Below, piece after piece: positions 1-19,518 of a stretch of DNA of 64,000 nt. A program made the translations under genes and the position numbers. Origin of the DNA: Alligator mississippiensis (lineage: Eukaryota > Chordata > Crocodylia > Alligatoridae); contig NC_081833.1 in NCBI RefSeq assembly GCF_030867095.1, positions 75,397,395 to 75,461,394 on the forward strand. Direction: 5' to 3'. Each line of letters starts with the position of its first letter. Position 1 is the first letter of the stretch. The notes beneath the pieces were generated by a model. It saw nothing but the letters and a program-made list of their open reading frames with translations, did not search any database and was not told where the DNA came from.

Positions 1-1287
1 AACTTGGCTGTCCTGCGAGCAACCCATCACTGGCACAGTGCCCCTGTTTGAATAGTCAAAAGCTCTGGCACGTTATGGTATCCTGGGCACTGCCGTAAGT
101 CTCCTAAATAGCAGTGAGAGGCAGGGTGCTTGATAATCCCAGTGAGATGCCATGCAGAAGCCCAGCACTGAAGCAGTGGGGCTTCAAAGTCCATTTTTGA
201 GATAGGAACACATGCCATGGTTCCAGCAGGCAGTAACTGAAGAGTTCATTGTAAAGCCTAGCAGTGATGAAGCACCTGGGAGCTCTTCAAAAACACTAGT
301 AACCATTCTGACTCCCTTTCGCTATGGAAAACCAATGTTAGAGCCAGACGCATAACTCAGGAGCTTGCTTCCTAGCCCTGCGTGTATATCATTGTGCATG
401 CATCCCTCTCAATAAGGAGCTACATCTGCAAATGGAAAAAGAGGCTGACAGATCCAGCCCAGAAACAAGTGCTGTGAACTGCCAAAACTGTGGTTCACAA
501 ACCAGCCCATCCTGACTTCTAGCCTGAGCACAAAAACCTTCCTACCCACATGGCAAATGCTCCAAACCTGATTCTTGAGAATAAAACCCTCTTGGGAACT
601 GTATAAGAAGCCCCACTTCTTTGGGTAAGGCTGTTGCAAGTTCTCACCTGGGCCTTACGCTGCTCAGTGTAGGCCATCTCTGTCCAGGGGCACCCAGCTC
701 CCTTGAGAACAGAGATGGCCTGAGCAGCGTATGAACCAGGTAAGTTTGCAATAGCCTTTAGCCAACAAAGCAGGGCTTTTTAATAGGAAACTGTCCAAAA
801 GGTTTTTATCCTCAGAAATCAGGTTTGGAATGTTTGCCATGTAGGTAGGAAGATTTTGTGCTTGGGCTAGAAGTTAGGATGGGCTGTATCTCACTGGTGT
901 GTTAAGGACAACGGGTTTCTGCATTAACAATTCTGGGATTGCCTACTCTATACACCTGGCAACTCTGTAGGGATGCTAGGAAAAGCCCTGGAGTAAGTTG
1001 CAAGGGTAAGTGAACCAGCTCAGCCTTAGGGCTTGGCTGACTCAATAGCTCACTGCGCAGACAGGATTTTGGGGACTGTTGCCCATCAAACCAAGCCATG
1101 GAGTTGTAGCTCTGCCCGACTCAGAAGTTTCTGTATTTTCCCCATCTCTTCCTAGCTGAAGGCAGCTTGCTATGCAAACCTTATCCTCCAGTAGAGCACA
1201 GACAGCAGAGAAAGCAAAGAAAAGAAGGTGCCAGTAACCTTCAAATCTTTCCTGACAAATAAGCTGGGGAGTAAACGGCTGAAATAC
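1..1287 (-). other. GALNS: GALNS intron 5 (partial)
   Basis: Unique-looking intron sequence without a recognisable exon. I looked for exon 6 (the residues after EMIGR) on the minus strand and did not find it. An inverted-repeat-like stretch near 615-735 (TGCTCAGTGTAGGCCATCTCTG with its near complement about 60 bases on) is a weak hairpin. Confidence 0.6.
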
Positions 1288-10423
<9,136 letters not shown>

Positions 10424-10463
10424 GGCAACCGCGCCCCGGGCACCCCGCTTCCGGGAGGGCGCG

Positions 10464-10473
10464 GTCACGTGAG
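10464..10473. promoter_or_regulatory. CLEAR-type E-box 1 (GTCACGTGAG)
   Basis: Nine of ten bases match the palindromic CLEAR consensus GTCACGTGAC bound by TFEB/TFE3/MITF. It lies 41 bp upstream of the GALNS ATG, where a lysosomal gene would carry it. Confidence 0.7.
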
Positions 10474-10525
10474 CGCGGAGGGAGGGAGGGACGGGGGCGA
10501 GCCTGTGCCGGGGCCGGCGGCGCGG

Positions 10526-10535
10526 ATCACGTGAC
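10526..10535. promoter_or_regulatory. CLEAR-type E-box 2 (ATCACGTGAC)
   Basis: Nine of ten bases match GTCACGTGAC. It lies about 100 bp from the GALNS ATG and 12 bp from the TRAPPC2L ATG, so it may fall in a 5' UTR. Confidence 0.65.
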
Positions 10536-10540
10536 CCGCG

Positions 10541-10553
10541 GCCAAGATGGCGG
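10541..10553 (+). promoter_or_regulatory. TRAPPC2L: YY1-type site overlapping the TRAPPC2L start codon
   Basis: GCCAAGATGGCGG combines a good Kozak context with the AAGATGGCGG core of YY1 sites, which in many housekeeping genes sit over the start codon. Confidence 0.6.
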
Positions 10554-10579
10554 TCTGCATCGCTGTGATCGCCAAGGAG
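10547..10579 (+). CDS. TRAPPC2L: TRAPPC2L exon 1 (coding part)
   Basis: Codes [11 protein letters not shown]. The intron starts GTGGTG directly after the Glu codon, a non-canonical but acceptable donor, as phase and the next exon (NYPLYIRS) confirm. Confidence 0.93.
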
Positions 10580-13500
10580 GTGGTGGCATTGGGGGGGGTC
10601 TTGAGAGGGTGAGGGTGTGGAGGGGCTGGGGGGTCCTGAGGGGTCGCAGGTCCTGATGGGGAGTGGGTAGGGGGGACTCCTGAGGGGGTGTGGGGTGCTG
10701 GGGGAGTCCTGGGAGGTTTGAGTGGGGGTGCTGGGGGGTCCTGAGGAATGTGGATCCTGATGGGGGGGTCCTGAGAAGGTGAGGATGTGGGGGTCTTGAG
10801 GGGGTGGGCAGTGCTGGGGGGTCCTGAGGGATCATGGGTCCTGATGGGGGGGTCCTGAGGGGGTGAGGATGTGGGAGGTTGGGGTGGGGGTCTTGAGGGG
10901 GTGGGCAGTGCTGGGGGGTCCTGAGGGATCATGGGTCCTGATGGGAGGCTCCTGAGGGGGTGAGGATGTGGGAGGTTGGGGTGGGGGTCTTGAGGGGGTG
11001 GGCAGTGCTGGGGGGTCCTGAGGGATCATGGGTCCTGATGGGGGGCTCCTGAGGGGGTGAGGATGTGGGAGGTTGGGGGTCCTGAGGGGGGGCGAAGCTG
11101 CCTGGAGGGGTGTTGTGGGGGGAGACCGCTGGGGCTGGGCGCTAGCAGGCGGTTGTGTTGGCGTAGCAGGCGGCACCTGAGCCGCGGGGTGCGTTGTTCC
11201 CCCCCACACCTGGTTGCCTGTGAGGTGTGGGGATGGGGCAACGCTGGGTGACCCCGGCGGGGGCAGGAGGCTGCTTGCAACCCGTGCCCGAGCAGCTCCT
11301 CTCCGTGTCCTGCTGCTGCCGGAAGGTGCCGCGGGGTCGGCTTTGCCTGCCTCGTGGGTTCCCTGAAATGCAGCCTCAGCTGGAAACAGCTCAGCGTAGT
11401 TGTAATGACGAGCGTTCCCGTGGCTTGGGCTAGTCAGGGATGGAGCGGATCGCCCTGCTTAGCCCGGTTTGTTCTCCTCGTCTGCAGAACTACCCCCTGT
11501 ACATCCGGAGCGTCCCCACGGAGAACGAGCTGAAGTTCCACTACACCGTGCACACCTCCCTGGACGTGGTGGATGAGAAGATCTCGGCGATGGGGAAGGC
11601 GCTTGTCGATCAGAGAGAGCTCTACCTGGGGCTCCTGTACCCCACCGAAGACTACAAAGTGTATCTTTAACACCTCCCGGTTGCTCTCTACAGGGGCAAG
11701 TCCTATCATCCCTCCTTAATCAAACAAAACTCCGGTTGAATGCACTGAGCATAGGATTAGGCTTGAAATAGACTCTGGCTGTGCAATTTACTAGTGCATC
11801 ACTTGACATTGCAACTCTCAATCCTGCTTTGTGAAATAACAGCCCTGCAGCTTGGTTTTTAATGGACAAGTGCTGATCCTAGATATGAGCCACATATATT
11901 TGGCTGAAACAGCTGGCGAGTTTGCAAGTGTGAACTAAAAGTGCTGCTTCTGTTTCAGTTTCGCAAAAGCCAGCTTTTGAGAAACCTAAAACTGAGAATT
12001 ATTTCTACCATCCAGGAGAAAGAAAAATCTATGAAAAACAATAGGGTTTAAACAAACCTTGTTCAAATTTGCGGATGATGCTAAGATGTGGGGAGAAGTG
12101 GGCACACTAGAAGGGAGGGACAGGTTGCAATCAGATCTGGACAGGTTACAGGGGTGGGCGGATGAGAATAAGATGGGATTCAACACTGACAAGTGCAAGG
12201 TGCTGCACCTGGGGAGGAAGAACCAGCAGCATGCCTACAGGCTGGGGAACTCCCTTCTCTTCACAGAAAAGGATCTTGGAGTCATTATAGACTCCAACAT
12301 GAACATGTGTTGACAGTGCGGGGACACGGTCAGGAAGGCCAACTACACCTTGTCGTGCATCCACAGATGCATCACGAGCAGGTCCAAGGAGGTGATCCTC
12401 CCCCTCTACGCGACACTGGTCAGGCCGCAGTTGGAGTACTGCGTCCAGTTCTGGGTGCCACACTTCAGGAGGGATGTGGACAGCATGGAGAGGGTCCAGA
12501 GGAGGCCACCTGCATGGGCAGGGGGCAGCAGGGCAGGCCCTACGAGGAGAGGCGACGGGACCTGAACCTGTGCAGCCTCCACAAGAGAAGGCTGAGAGGG
12601 GATCTGGTGGCCGTCTATAAACTAGCCAAAGGGGACCAGCAGGCAATGTGAGAGTCCCTGTTCCCCCAAGCGCTACCGGGAGTGACTAGGAATAACGGCC
12701 ATAAGTTGACGGAGAGTAGATTCAGGCTAGACATCAGGAGGCGCGACTTCACTGTCAGGGCGGCTAGGATCAGGAACCAACTTCCAAGGGAAGTGGTGCT
12801 TGCTTCTACCCTGGGGGTCTTCAAAAGGAGGCTAGATAGACACCTTGCCGGGGTCGTGTGACCCCAGCATCCTTTCCTGCCATGGCAGGGGGTTGGACTT
12901 GATGATCTGCTCAGGTCCCTTCTGACCCTACCAACTATGAAACCAGCCTCCCTGGCGTTGAAACACATCCACTGCAGCAAGGAAAAACTAAAAATAAAGC
13001 CAGAAACAAATGACTTGCCTGGATGTGATCTTGTTTGGCCTTTTTAAAATTAGATAGGCTAACTAGATTCCTTATTAATCACTGACAGTTGCAAATGATG
13101 CAAACTACAGAGGATCATCTCCTTGGCTGCTGTAAATAGGTAGTTTCATTCACTTTGAGGGAAGTATATGAATTCACAGAAATGGTGGAATATCCAGTCC
13201 TGTATTCTTGAAGGTTATTTTAAGAGAAATCTCCGTTTCAAGTCTTTAGGTACCGGAACGTGTTATTAGAAGTAGCCATCCAACACTCCCCACCAGCACG
13301 CGCCTGCGCTTGTATCTCGTCACTCTGCCCTGCAGACTGCTCTCCCAGGGAACCTCTATTCCTGTTTGAGGCCCCTGGTGTTGGCCTGGTCTGGCAGAGC
13401 AATTTCCAGGCCATATGCCAAAGAGTGGCTTAAAGCATCAGCTGCTTTGTCAATGATTAGCATCAGTTCAGTTTATTCTTGGCCTTGCTCTTCTGTTGCT

Positions 13501-15506
13501 GACAACTGGGAAGATCTAGTTCTGGTTGGGTCAGGTTTCATACCTCATCCTTCACTTAACTAAAGTTGTGACAACAGGTCTGTGATGAGGCCAGAGGATT
13601 TTACCCGGCAGTGCTGGTTAGGGGAGTAGGACTCTTGGAACATGTCATTCTGCTTTCTACAAAATCAGTATTTCAGGACTGTGGCTGCACCGGAAGCTAG
13701 CAAGATAAACCTGTGAAACTAGCTGATCACTTAACCAGCCAAAGAAACCTTTTCTGCTTCCCTTTTTGCAAGTTAAAAAGTTAGGATATTTTAAATTTAA
13801 CTAATGCAATGGATGCCTGCTATGTAGTCTCACTACCATGCTGTTAATTCATTTATGTAAGATTTTTGTCACTGGGTCTGGGGTATTCCTTACCCAAATG
13901 GACGTGAATAATCAGAGCTGTTGAGTTGATTCTCAGAAACTGCTGCAGCAAAGGAATTAATCACAAACCACGATTGAAGGCTATTTGTGCAATTGCTGAC
14001 AGTAAACAAAAGACTGCCTTTGGATGCAAGCAAGATTTCTTCTGTTTATAAAGACATTCACTTCTGCCAGCTTAAATTAGTTTATGAACAATTCTCAAGC
14101 ATATGTGTGAGGATAAATTATCACAAAGGGTGCCGTCAAAGTAGAGAAGGGGGACCAAGGCCTGTGACTTGTTTTCCTTATTCCCCTAAACATGGCTTAG
14201 AATGTGAATAGTTTGAGGGTAGCCTCCCCTTGTGGGGCTTTTTTGTTTTCCCTTGACTGTATTCCAGGTTTATCTTGGTAGCTTTGCCAGCTATGTGTGT
14301 GTGTGTGTTAGAAATACCTTCCTTAACCAGCTGCGCAGATACGGCTACGTGACAAATTCCAAGGTTAAGTTTGTTATGGTGGTAGATTCTTCGAACACAG
14401 CACTTCGAGACAATGAGATCCGCAGCGTAAGTGCAGGAAATCTGAATGCAACTTGCTAGATCGGTATTTTTTGCTACTGCACTGATTCACAAAATGCTGA
14501 GAAGCAAAAAAGAGCAAGAAAAAAAATCTGACAGTAATTTTTTAAGTTTTAATTAAAAATCAAACCATGATCCTTTTTCAGATGTTCCGAAAGCTGCACA
14601 ACTCCTACACAGACATCATGTGCAACCCCTTCTATAACCCCGGGGACTGTATTCATTCCAGGTGAGTGGGCTGCTTCCGATAATCCTCTTGATTTTGTTG
14701 CTTTTCTGGGACTCTCAGAGCTATTAGTGATAGCTCTATAGGATTTAGTGCTTAAGAATGGAACTTCAGTGGGTGATCAGTTTAAAAACTGGGAGCTGCA
14801 AAAATCCTTTCCAAAAACATGCAGCTGTGCTCTCTCTGGGCAGTTGCTGTGTAATAGAAGGCTCAAGTCTCCACTCTCCTCATTAGAGACTTTATTTACC
14901 TGCTTTCCACAGACTTCACCCTCACACCTGTGATATTAAAATGCTGACTCAAAAAAAAAAGGAAAAAGCCTGTTTCCTAAATGACCAGATTTTTTTTTCC
15001 TTTTCTTTTTTGATTGAAGCATGGGAAAAATCACACTTTGTCTGCAGTCATGTCCACTAGACATGTCTAATGGGGCAGGCTGCAGCTATGCAAAACTCAG
15101 CCTCTGTGGGGAAGTATAGTCTTTGCTTTCACGAGCCCAGAGCAGCTGAAGGAGTGCTGCCCATCACTTTTAAGTCCTTGTTTATGGTGAACTGGAGATC
15201 CTGCTACTGCAGGTGGAAGATCAGGCTTCAGATTCCCAGCACTGAGTCTAGCCTGCATGCAAGGCAGCTCTGCTTTCCTTCTAATGAAGCTGAAATAACT
15301 GCTTAATGGAGCACCTCATTGGTTAAAAATACAACTTCTACTTAAGCCTTGGAAAGCCCTTCTGTTTAAGAATGTTAGTGGTTTCTTACCTGCTACCAGC
15401 ACAGCTTTGTAAGAGAGCAATCCCAGATTAATGCTTTACTTTGTGCTTTTCCTTCTCTAGGGCCTTTGATAACATGGTGACCTCCATGATGATGCAGGTG
15501 TGCTGA
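10547..15506 (+). CDS. TRAPPC2L: TRAPPC2L, trafficking protein particle complex subunit 2-like
   Basis: Small subunit of the TRAPP tethering complexes, which act in ER-Golgi and Golgi traffic as Rab exchange and tethering factors; the family has a longin-like fold. Five exons, 10547-10579, 11488-11660, 14339-14426, 14582-14661 and 15461-15506, add up to 420 nt, or 139 residues plus stop. The protein begins [19 protein letters not shown] and ends [10 protein letters not shown], nearly the same as the human 140-residue protein. All junctions keep phase. Near the C-terminus it reads GDCIHSRAF, one residue shorter than my memory of the human protein there. The start sits in a strong Kozak context within the divergent promoter. 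There are no breaks. Confidence 0.97.
10580..11487 (+). other. TRAPPC2L: TRAPPC2L intron 1
   Basis: Dominated by a G-rich minisatellite (10583-11100); the remaining 390 bases are GC-rich unique sequence before the exon 2 acceptor. Confidence 0.8.
10583..11100 (+). repeat. G-rich minisatellite with 97-bp higher-order unit
   Basis: Built of short variants of 'GGGGTCCTGAGGGGGTGAGG'. The phrase GTGGGCAGTGCTGGGGGGTC recurs at 10804, 10901 and 10998, exactly 97 bases apart, giving a higher-order unit. All the long G runs (3-8 G) are on the TRAPPC2L sense strand, so both the non-template DNA and the pre-mRNA could form G-quadruplexes. The array starts a few bases after the exon 1 donor. Confidence 0.9.
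11488..11660 (+). CDS. TRAPPC2L: TRAPPC2L exon 2
   Basis: Acceptor CGTCTGCAG; codes [19 protein letters not shown] to TEDYKV, splitting the Val codon GT|A. The donor is GTATCT. This is the core of the longin-like domain. Confidence 0.96.
12056..12950 (+). mobile_element. CR1 LINE, 3' portion, relatively young copy
   Basis: Codes the CR1 reverse-transcriptase motif [12 protein letters not shown], then [47 protein letters not shown] and [13 protein letters not shown]. Downstream are the 3' phrases 'tagacatcaggaggcgcg' and 'ttggacttgatgatctgctc', and the element ends near 12945. One stop and at least one reading-frame change are visible, so it is dead, but most of the text is clean. The terminus has the form I associate with crocodilian CR1 families. 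It is 5'-truncated, starting within the reverse transcriptase. Confidence 0.92.
14294..14308 (+). repeat. (TG)n run upstream of TRAPPC2L exon 3
   Basis: About eight TG units lying 30 bases before the acceptor, in the place of the polypyrimidine/branch region. Confidence 0.85.
14339..14426 (+). CDS. TRAPPC2L: TRAPPC2L exon 3
   Basis: Acceptor CTGCGCAG, donor GTAAGT. Codes [20 protein letters not shown] then ALRDNEIRS, ending in phase 0. Confidence 0.96.
14582..14661 (+). CDS. TRAPPC2L: TRAPPC2L exon 4
   Basis: Acceptor CTTTTTCAG, donor GTGAGT. Codes [20 protein letters not shown] then GDCIHS, with a split Arg codon AG|G. Confidence 0.96.
14662..15460 (+). other. TRAPPC2L: TRAPPC2L intron 4
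   Basis: Non-coding, T- and A-rich with homopolymer runs near 14950-15010. No repeat family or gene is recognised. Confidence 0.6.
15461..15506 (+). CDS. TRAPPC2L: TRAPPC2L exon 5 and stop
   Basis: Acceptor CCTTCTCTAG. Codes [14 protein letters not shown] followed by TGA at 15504-15506, the conserved C-terminus of the family. Confidence 0.96.
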
Positions 15507-15613
15507 AGCTACTCATATCCCCTCCCTTTCACTGCTTGTGACCATTCTTTTGTACAGAGGTGTGTGTCTATGAAGTGCTCTGTATATACAGCGTTTGCAC
15601 TTACTGTATATAA

Positions 15614-15619
15614 AATAAA
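15614..15619 (+). terminator. TRAPPC2L: TRAPPC2L polyadenylation signal AATAAA
   Basis: Canonical AATAAA 108 bases after the stop codon, followed 20-40 bases later by a GT/T-rich stretch (CTGTGTCTGTCTCTC), the usual downstream element. It gives a short 3' UTR. Confidence 0.85.
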
Positions 15620-17700
15620 CCTGATACTAGTGGGAGCTATCTGTGTCTGTCTCTCTTTAGCAAGTCACAGGGGAGGACTTGATAATCAGAGCTTAAGGTT
15701 TTTTCCCCCCCTAACAATAGCAGAGTCATATGTTCCTCCTCAAGCACCATACAGTATCTTTGCTTTAACCAACTGCTTCTTGTAGCCTTTAGAAGAGGCT
15801 TTAGCAGTACTAAATGCAGCCCAGACAATCTGTTGCTGTAGCTGTTCCCACGCTAGCTGCCAGTTGTACTGCTGAAACCACTAACAGCACTTCAACACAT
15901 TTTCCAACTGCACTTATTCCAGTTTGGCCTCCTCAGTGAGGTATGAAGTAGGGGGAGCCTGCAGCTACCAAAAGGGAAAACAACAACAACACGGCTGCAA
16001 AAGAGGCAACAGTGGCTTTAGTGCTCAGTACACAACTCGCTGGGCCTGTTAAGTTCCCAACACTATGGTTTTTAAGTATCTTCACCCACCCCTTCACTTG
16101 ATTGGAGGCATGGAGATGGCCCATCGGTGACAGTCATCAAACCAAGATCTCAAAGGTCCCCTCCTGTGGAAGTTGAGGCAACACAGGAGCTCACACCCTG
16201 TCTATTATTGCTTAAATCCCATGTGACAGTAGTTACAAGCCAAGACTACAGTTGTACAACAACTTAGAGGGGGCTTTTGGCATCTGAGGGGTTGTTTTTG
16301 CCACCCCTGTACTTTACTCTTAGGATAATAAGAACTCTTCTTAATTTCACAGCAGTATGTCAAGTAGCTGAACATCCTCCATGCTGTGCTGAGGTATGAG
16401 CAACAGTCTACTGGCAGCTATTTTTTTCTATCTACCTTTAGACAGCGCCCAAAATGTGCAGCTGCTTTAATTGCATTAACCTAGACAATTATACCTTGAG
16501 ATCAGTTCAAAGAGCTAGGCTTTTGGGTCCACAGCTATTTATCATTGCTATTAATGACTGCAGTGTATGGATACAAGCTAGTCTCCTCAAATTTGCAGAT
16601 GACACAGAAAAGCAGGGGGTTGCAGCCACTTGGAGGCTGGGAGGAAGATCCCATCTTGAGAGATTTGAGAATGGGAATATTGCCAGACTGAAATTCAGAC
16701 CGGTGTAAGGTTCTACTCATAAGGAAGAAAAAAATAACCATGCAGATGCACAAATCCAGAATAGGAGCAATATGCAGTTTGGCAGTAGCATTAGCAAGAA
16801 GCTTGGAGTGGCTCACAAAAGCAGCTTGAGTCAGTAATAGGACATTATTGCAAGAGAGCAACTTGGAGCTGCAGTAAGAGAAGCCGTGTACATAAGATTG
16901 AGGTAGTGGTAGTACCACTCTCCTCCATGCTGGTCAGATGGAAGACGGCAGCCAGTTTTGGGCACTGCCTTCCAGCAAGGCTGTGGACAGGCTCCAGAGG
17001 CAAGTGACAGAGGGGTTGCTGCAAAGGCCAGATGAGGAAGGTTTGAAGGACCAAGGTATGTTCAAGGTTGGGGTGGGGAGGAGACATGAAAGCAGCTTGA
17101 AAGTCTCCATGAAGATGGAGGAACATTATTGTCCTTTGCCAAAGGCACGCACAACACATGTCAGCGGGCTTAGTCCTAAAAAAATAGTGTGAGGAAAAAG
17201 AGTTGTATTGAATATCCATGAGCACGTATAGTGGACAGAAGGGGTGCTGACATGGCATTTTAGTTTTGGCAAGGTTTGCTAGTGAGTTAGTGCATGGTCC
17301 CAGCTTAATAGGCAAAACACGAGGAATGTGGCTGATGCCCGTCCTCTCCTGTTTTATGCTGAATGACTGAGCGGGCATCTGAACAAATGAAGGTGAATTA
17401 GTCTTAACTGGAAAATCACAGAAACCTCCAGAAACTATAGGGCCACACTTACCTCAAATAGGCTGGCCACAGCCATGCAACAAGGATACATTGCAGCTAT
17501 TGACACAGGCACGCTTATCAGTCCAAGCAGACAGCTGGCAGACCATTCCCAGGGCTGTATGGCAGCAATAAATTGAGGGGAGCTAACACAAATATTACAC
17601 TTGTTTATCCACCACCCACGTGCAAACACACATTGCTATTGCTAGGGGATGCTAGATCAGAGCCACAGCCAAGTGAACTTTCATTTGGGATAAAGATTTT
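15620..17700. other. intergenic, TRAPPC2L to PABPN1L
   Basis: Between the converging TRAPPC2L and PABPN1L 3' ends. The only recognisable item is a decayed CR1 (about 16440-17160); no open frame looks like a gene. Confidence 0.6.
16440..17160 (+). mobile_element. CR1 LINE, strongly decayed
   Basis: Diverged CR1 reverse-transcriptase text in the right order: 'ttgggtccacagctatttatcattgc...aatgac', a FADDTE motif at about 16590, 'aagcttggagtggctc', 'ccagttttgggcactgccttc' and 'gacaggctccagaggcaagtgacag'. It has many indels and is much older than the copy in TRAPPC2L intron 2. Confidence 0.7.
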
Positions 17701-17717
17701 TCTAGACAGCAAGAGCA

Positions 17718-18168
17718 TTTATTTTTTAAAAAAATTATAGAAATGACATTTACAGTTCTCTCTCAGGAACATAACACGTTGGAAACAGCAACTGTTATCC
17801 CACCCTCCCACCCCTCCCCCCAACAAATGCAACGCTATTTTTATAAATAGTTACACATAAAAGTGAGTTAAATCTTTGTGCCTGTCAAGACCAGATTTCA
17901 GCATTCCCTTTTCAACAAGTGATCTTAAAAGACAGTCACTGCCAGGTACTTTGCATCTAAAACAAACTTATTCTTCAAGGATGAAAGTCCCAGGGCTTCC
18001 CAAGTTTATTCAGAGAAACATGAGATTTTGGGGATTTGTGTCTAGAACTTGCAGTCCAAACTGTTAAATCCATAAGATTTCACAAGATCCAGAACGGAAA
18101 GCTTCCCGACTCTCCTTTGGAGCAGGCATGCGAGCAGGTGTTATACAGGAGAGACGTCTTTTTTTATT
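17718..18168 (-). terminator. PABPN1L: candidate PABPN1L polyadenylation signals
   Basis: AATAAA on the minus strand at 18163-18168, 18003-18008 and 17718-17723, about 1.3-1.8 kb past the PABPN1L stop. Which of these is used, if any, cannot be told from the sequence. Confidence 0.35.
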
Positions 18169-19478
18169 CCCCAGACAGAATGGTACCTGGCAGTGTCCCC
18201 TTAGCTGGCTGTCAAGGTTATTTTACCTGCAGCTCTGGGGTAAAGGAATCCTGAACAAAGGTCCTGAAAGATCAGGGCAAGAGTTAGATTAAAATTAAAT
18301 TTTTAATGCCAAATATTAACTAGGTTTTTTTTTAAACCAAGAATAATTTTCCTTTAAAAATCAGCCAGTCGAGGTGCATGTGGAAGGGAGACCAGGAGCA
18401 ATGAGTTGTGCCAGGCAGCTGCTAAGCATGAACCCCATATGCTTAGCCCTTGCACTCCCAGCCTGAAACAGCTCCTGTTCTGACAGCCTCAGGCCTCGAG
18501 TTGAGACCTCCCCACTGTGAGAATAGTGTCAGGAATAAAAAGAGAGACAGCATTTAGGCCCCCCTGCGAATGCACACTTGTCTCTAGGGGCTGGATTCAG
18601 ACCCAGCCCCTGAGAGGTGCAGCTCAAGAAGACGCTCCCTACACTCCCCAGGTCCTGGATCACAGCTTCCAAGCAGGATTTGTGCGTGGGTAGATCTCAC
18701 ACGCTGACCGGCATTAACACAAGCCTCATCAGAGGAACAGGGCTGGGCACGGCTCTCCAGCCACCCCGCCCACCCCAGGATGCACAACAGGCCTATTTTA
18801 ACAGCCAGATCAGGGAGATGAAACCCAGGCAGTCTTTATAACTAACATTTAAAAAAAGGTGGGGTGGGGGGTGGCATCTGACTTTTAGCTGCTTCACCAA
18901 GGATTTTTCCCTTCCACTCCCATCAACAGTTCGGGGGGTAGAAGAAATCCCACCTTGCTTCCAGGATCTGCTTGTGCCCAAGAGATGTCCCACCGAGCCT
19001 GAGCACTGATGAGCTGAATGAGTGGGTCCCAGAAAACAGAATTCAAGGCACCTGGCTCTTGTGTCTGCACCCCTCAGCGTGGCAGAGAAAGCAAGATGCC
19101 CCTGACAGCTCTGGTCCAGGCTGGCACATGGGCTGACTGCTGTAGGTGCCCAAACCCCATTTCTTGCAGCTTCTACAGGATGAAAACAGCCACGGGGGAG
19201 CTCGGTTTCTCTGTTCTGATCATGCCATGCTCAGAAATGTGGGGTTCCCTCCCAGGGAGATGAATGGGCTCCCTAAGAATGACCCGCAGGGCAACCCCCA
19301 AAATGCCTGGAAAGGTGCCAGCATGGCACAGAATACAGCACCCCCTTTGCTGCACCGCACACAGACAAGACACCCCGCACTTCTTTCTGCTCACCCCGGT
19401 TCCCTTCCAGCACCCCCCATCCCTTGTGGTTTTTTTAAATGCAGTCCTGTTGCCATCTCAGCGCAATCCTGTGCTTGT
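18169..19478 (-). other. probable PABPN1L 3' UTR or flank
   Basis: Sequence downstream of the PABPN1L stop without recognisable coding potential or repeat family. Confidence 0.45.
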
Positions 19479-19518
19479 CTAGTAGGGAGAATACCACGGC
19501 AGTAATCGTCCCCGGCTC
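19479..19518 (-). CDS. PABPN1L: PABPN1L exon 7 and stop
   Basis: A 40-nt last coding exon: acceptor TTGTCCAG, then [12 protein letters not shown] and TAG. WYSPY is the exact C-terminus of the PABPN1 family, which makes this tiny exon secure. Confidence 0.9.

Larger units (their letters stand above)
10424..10546. promoter_or_regulatory. divergent GALNS/TRAPPC2L promoter
   Basis: Only 123 bp separate the GALNS start codon (10423, minus) from the TRAPPC2L start codon (10547, plus). The segment is GC- and CpG-rich, without a TATA box. It holds an ETS-type CTTCCGG (10448-10454), two CACGTG E-boxes with TCAC flanks and a YY1-type site at the TRAPPC2L start. Transcription start sites themselves cannot be placed from sequence. 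Confidence 0.85.
11661..14338 (+). other. TRAPPC2L: TRAPPC2L intron 2
   Basis: Contains the best-preserved CR1 LINE of the window (12056-12950); the remainder is AT-rich unique sequence, with a short (TG)n run at 14294-14308 just before exon 3. Confidence 0.8.
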
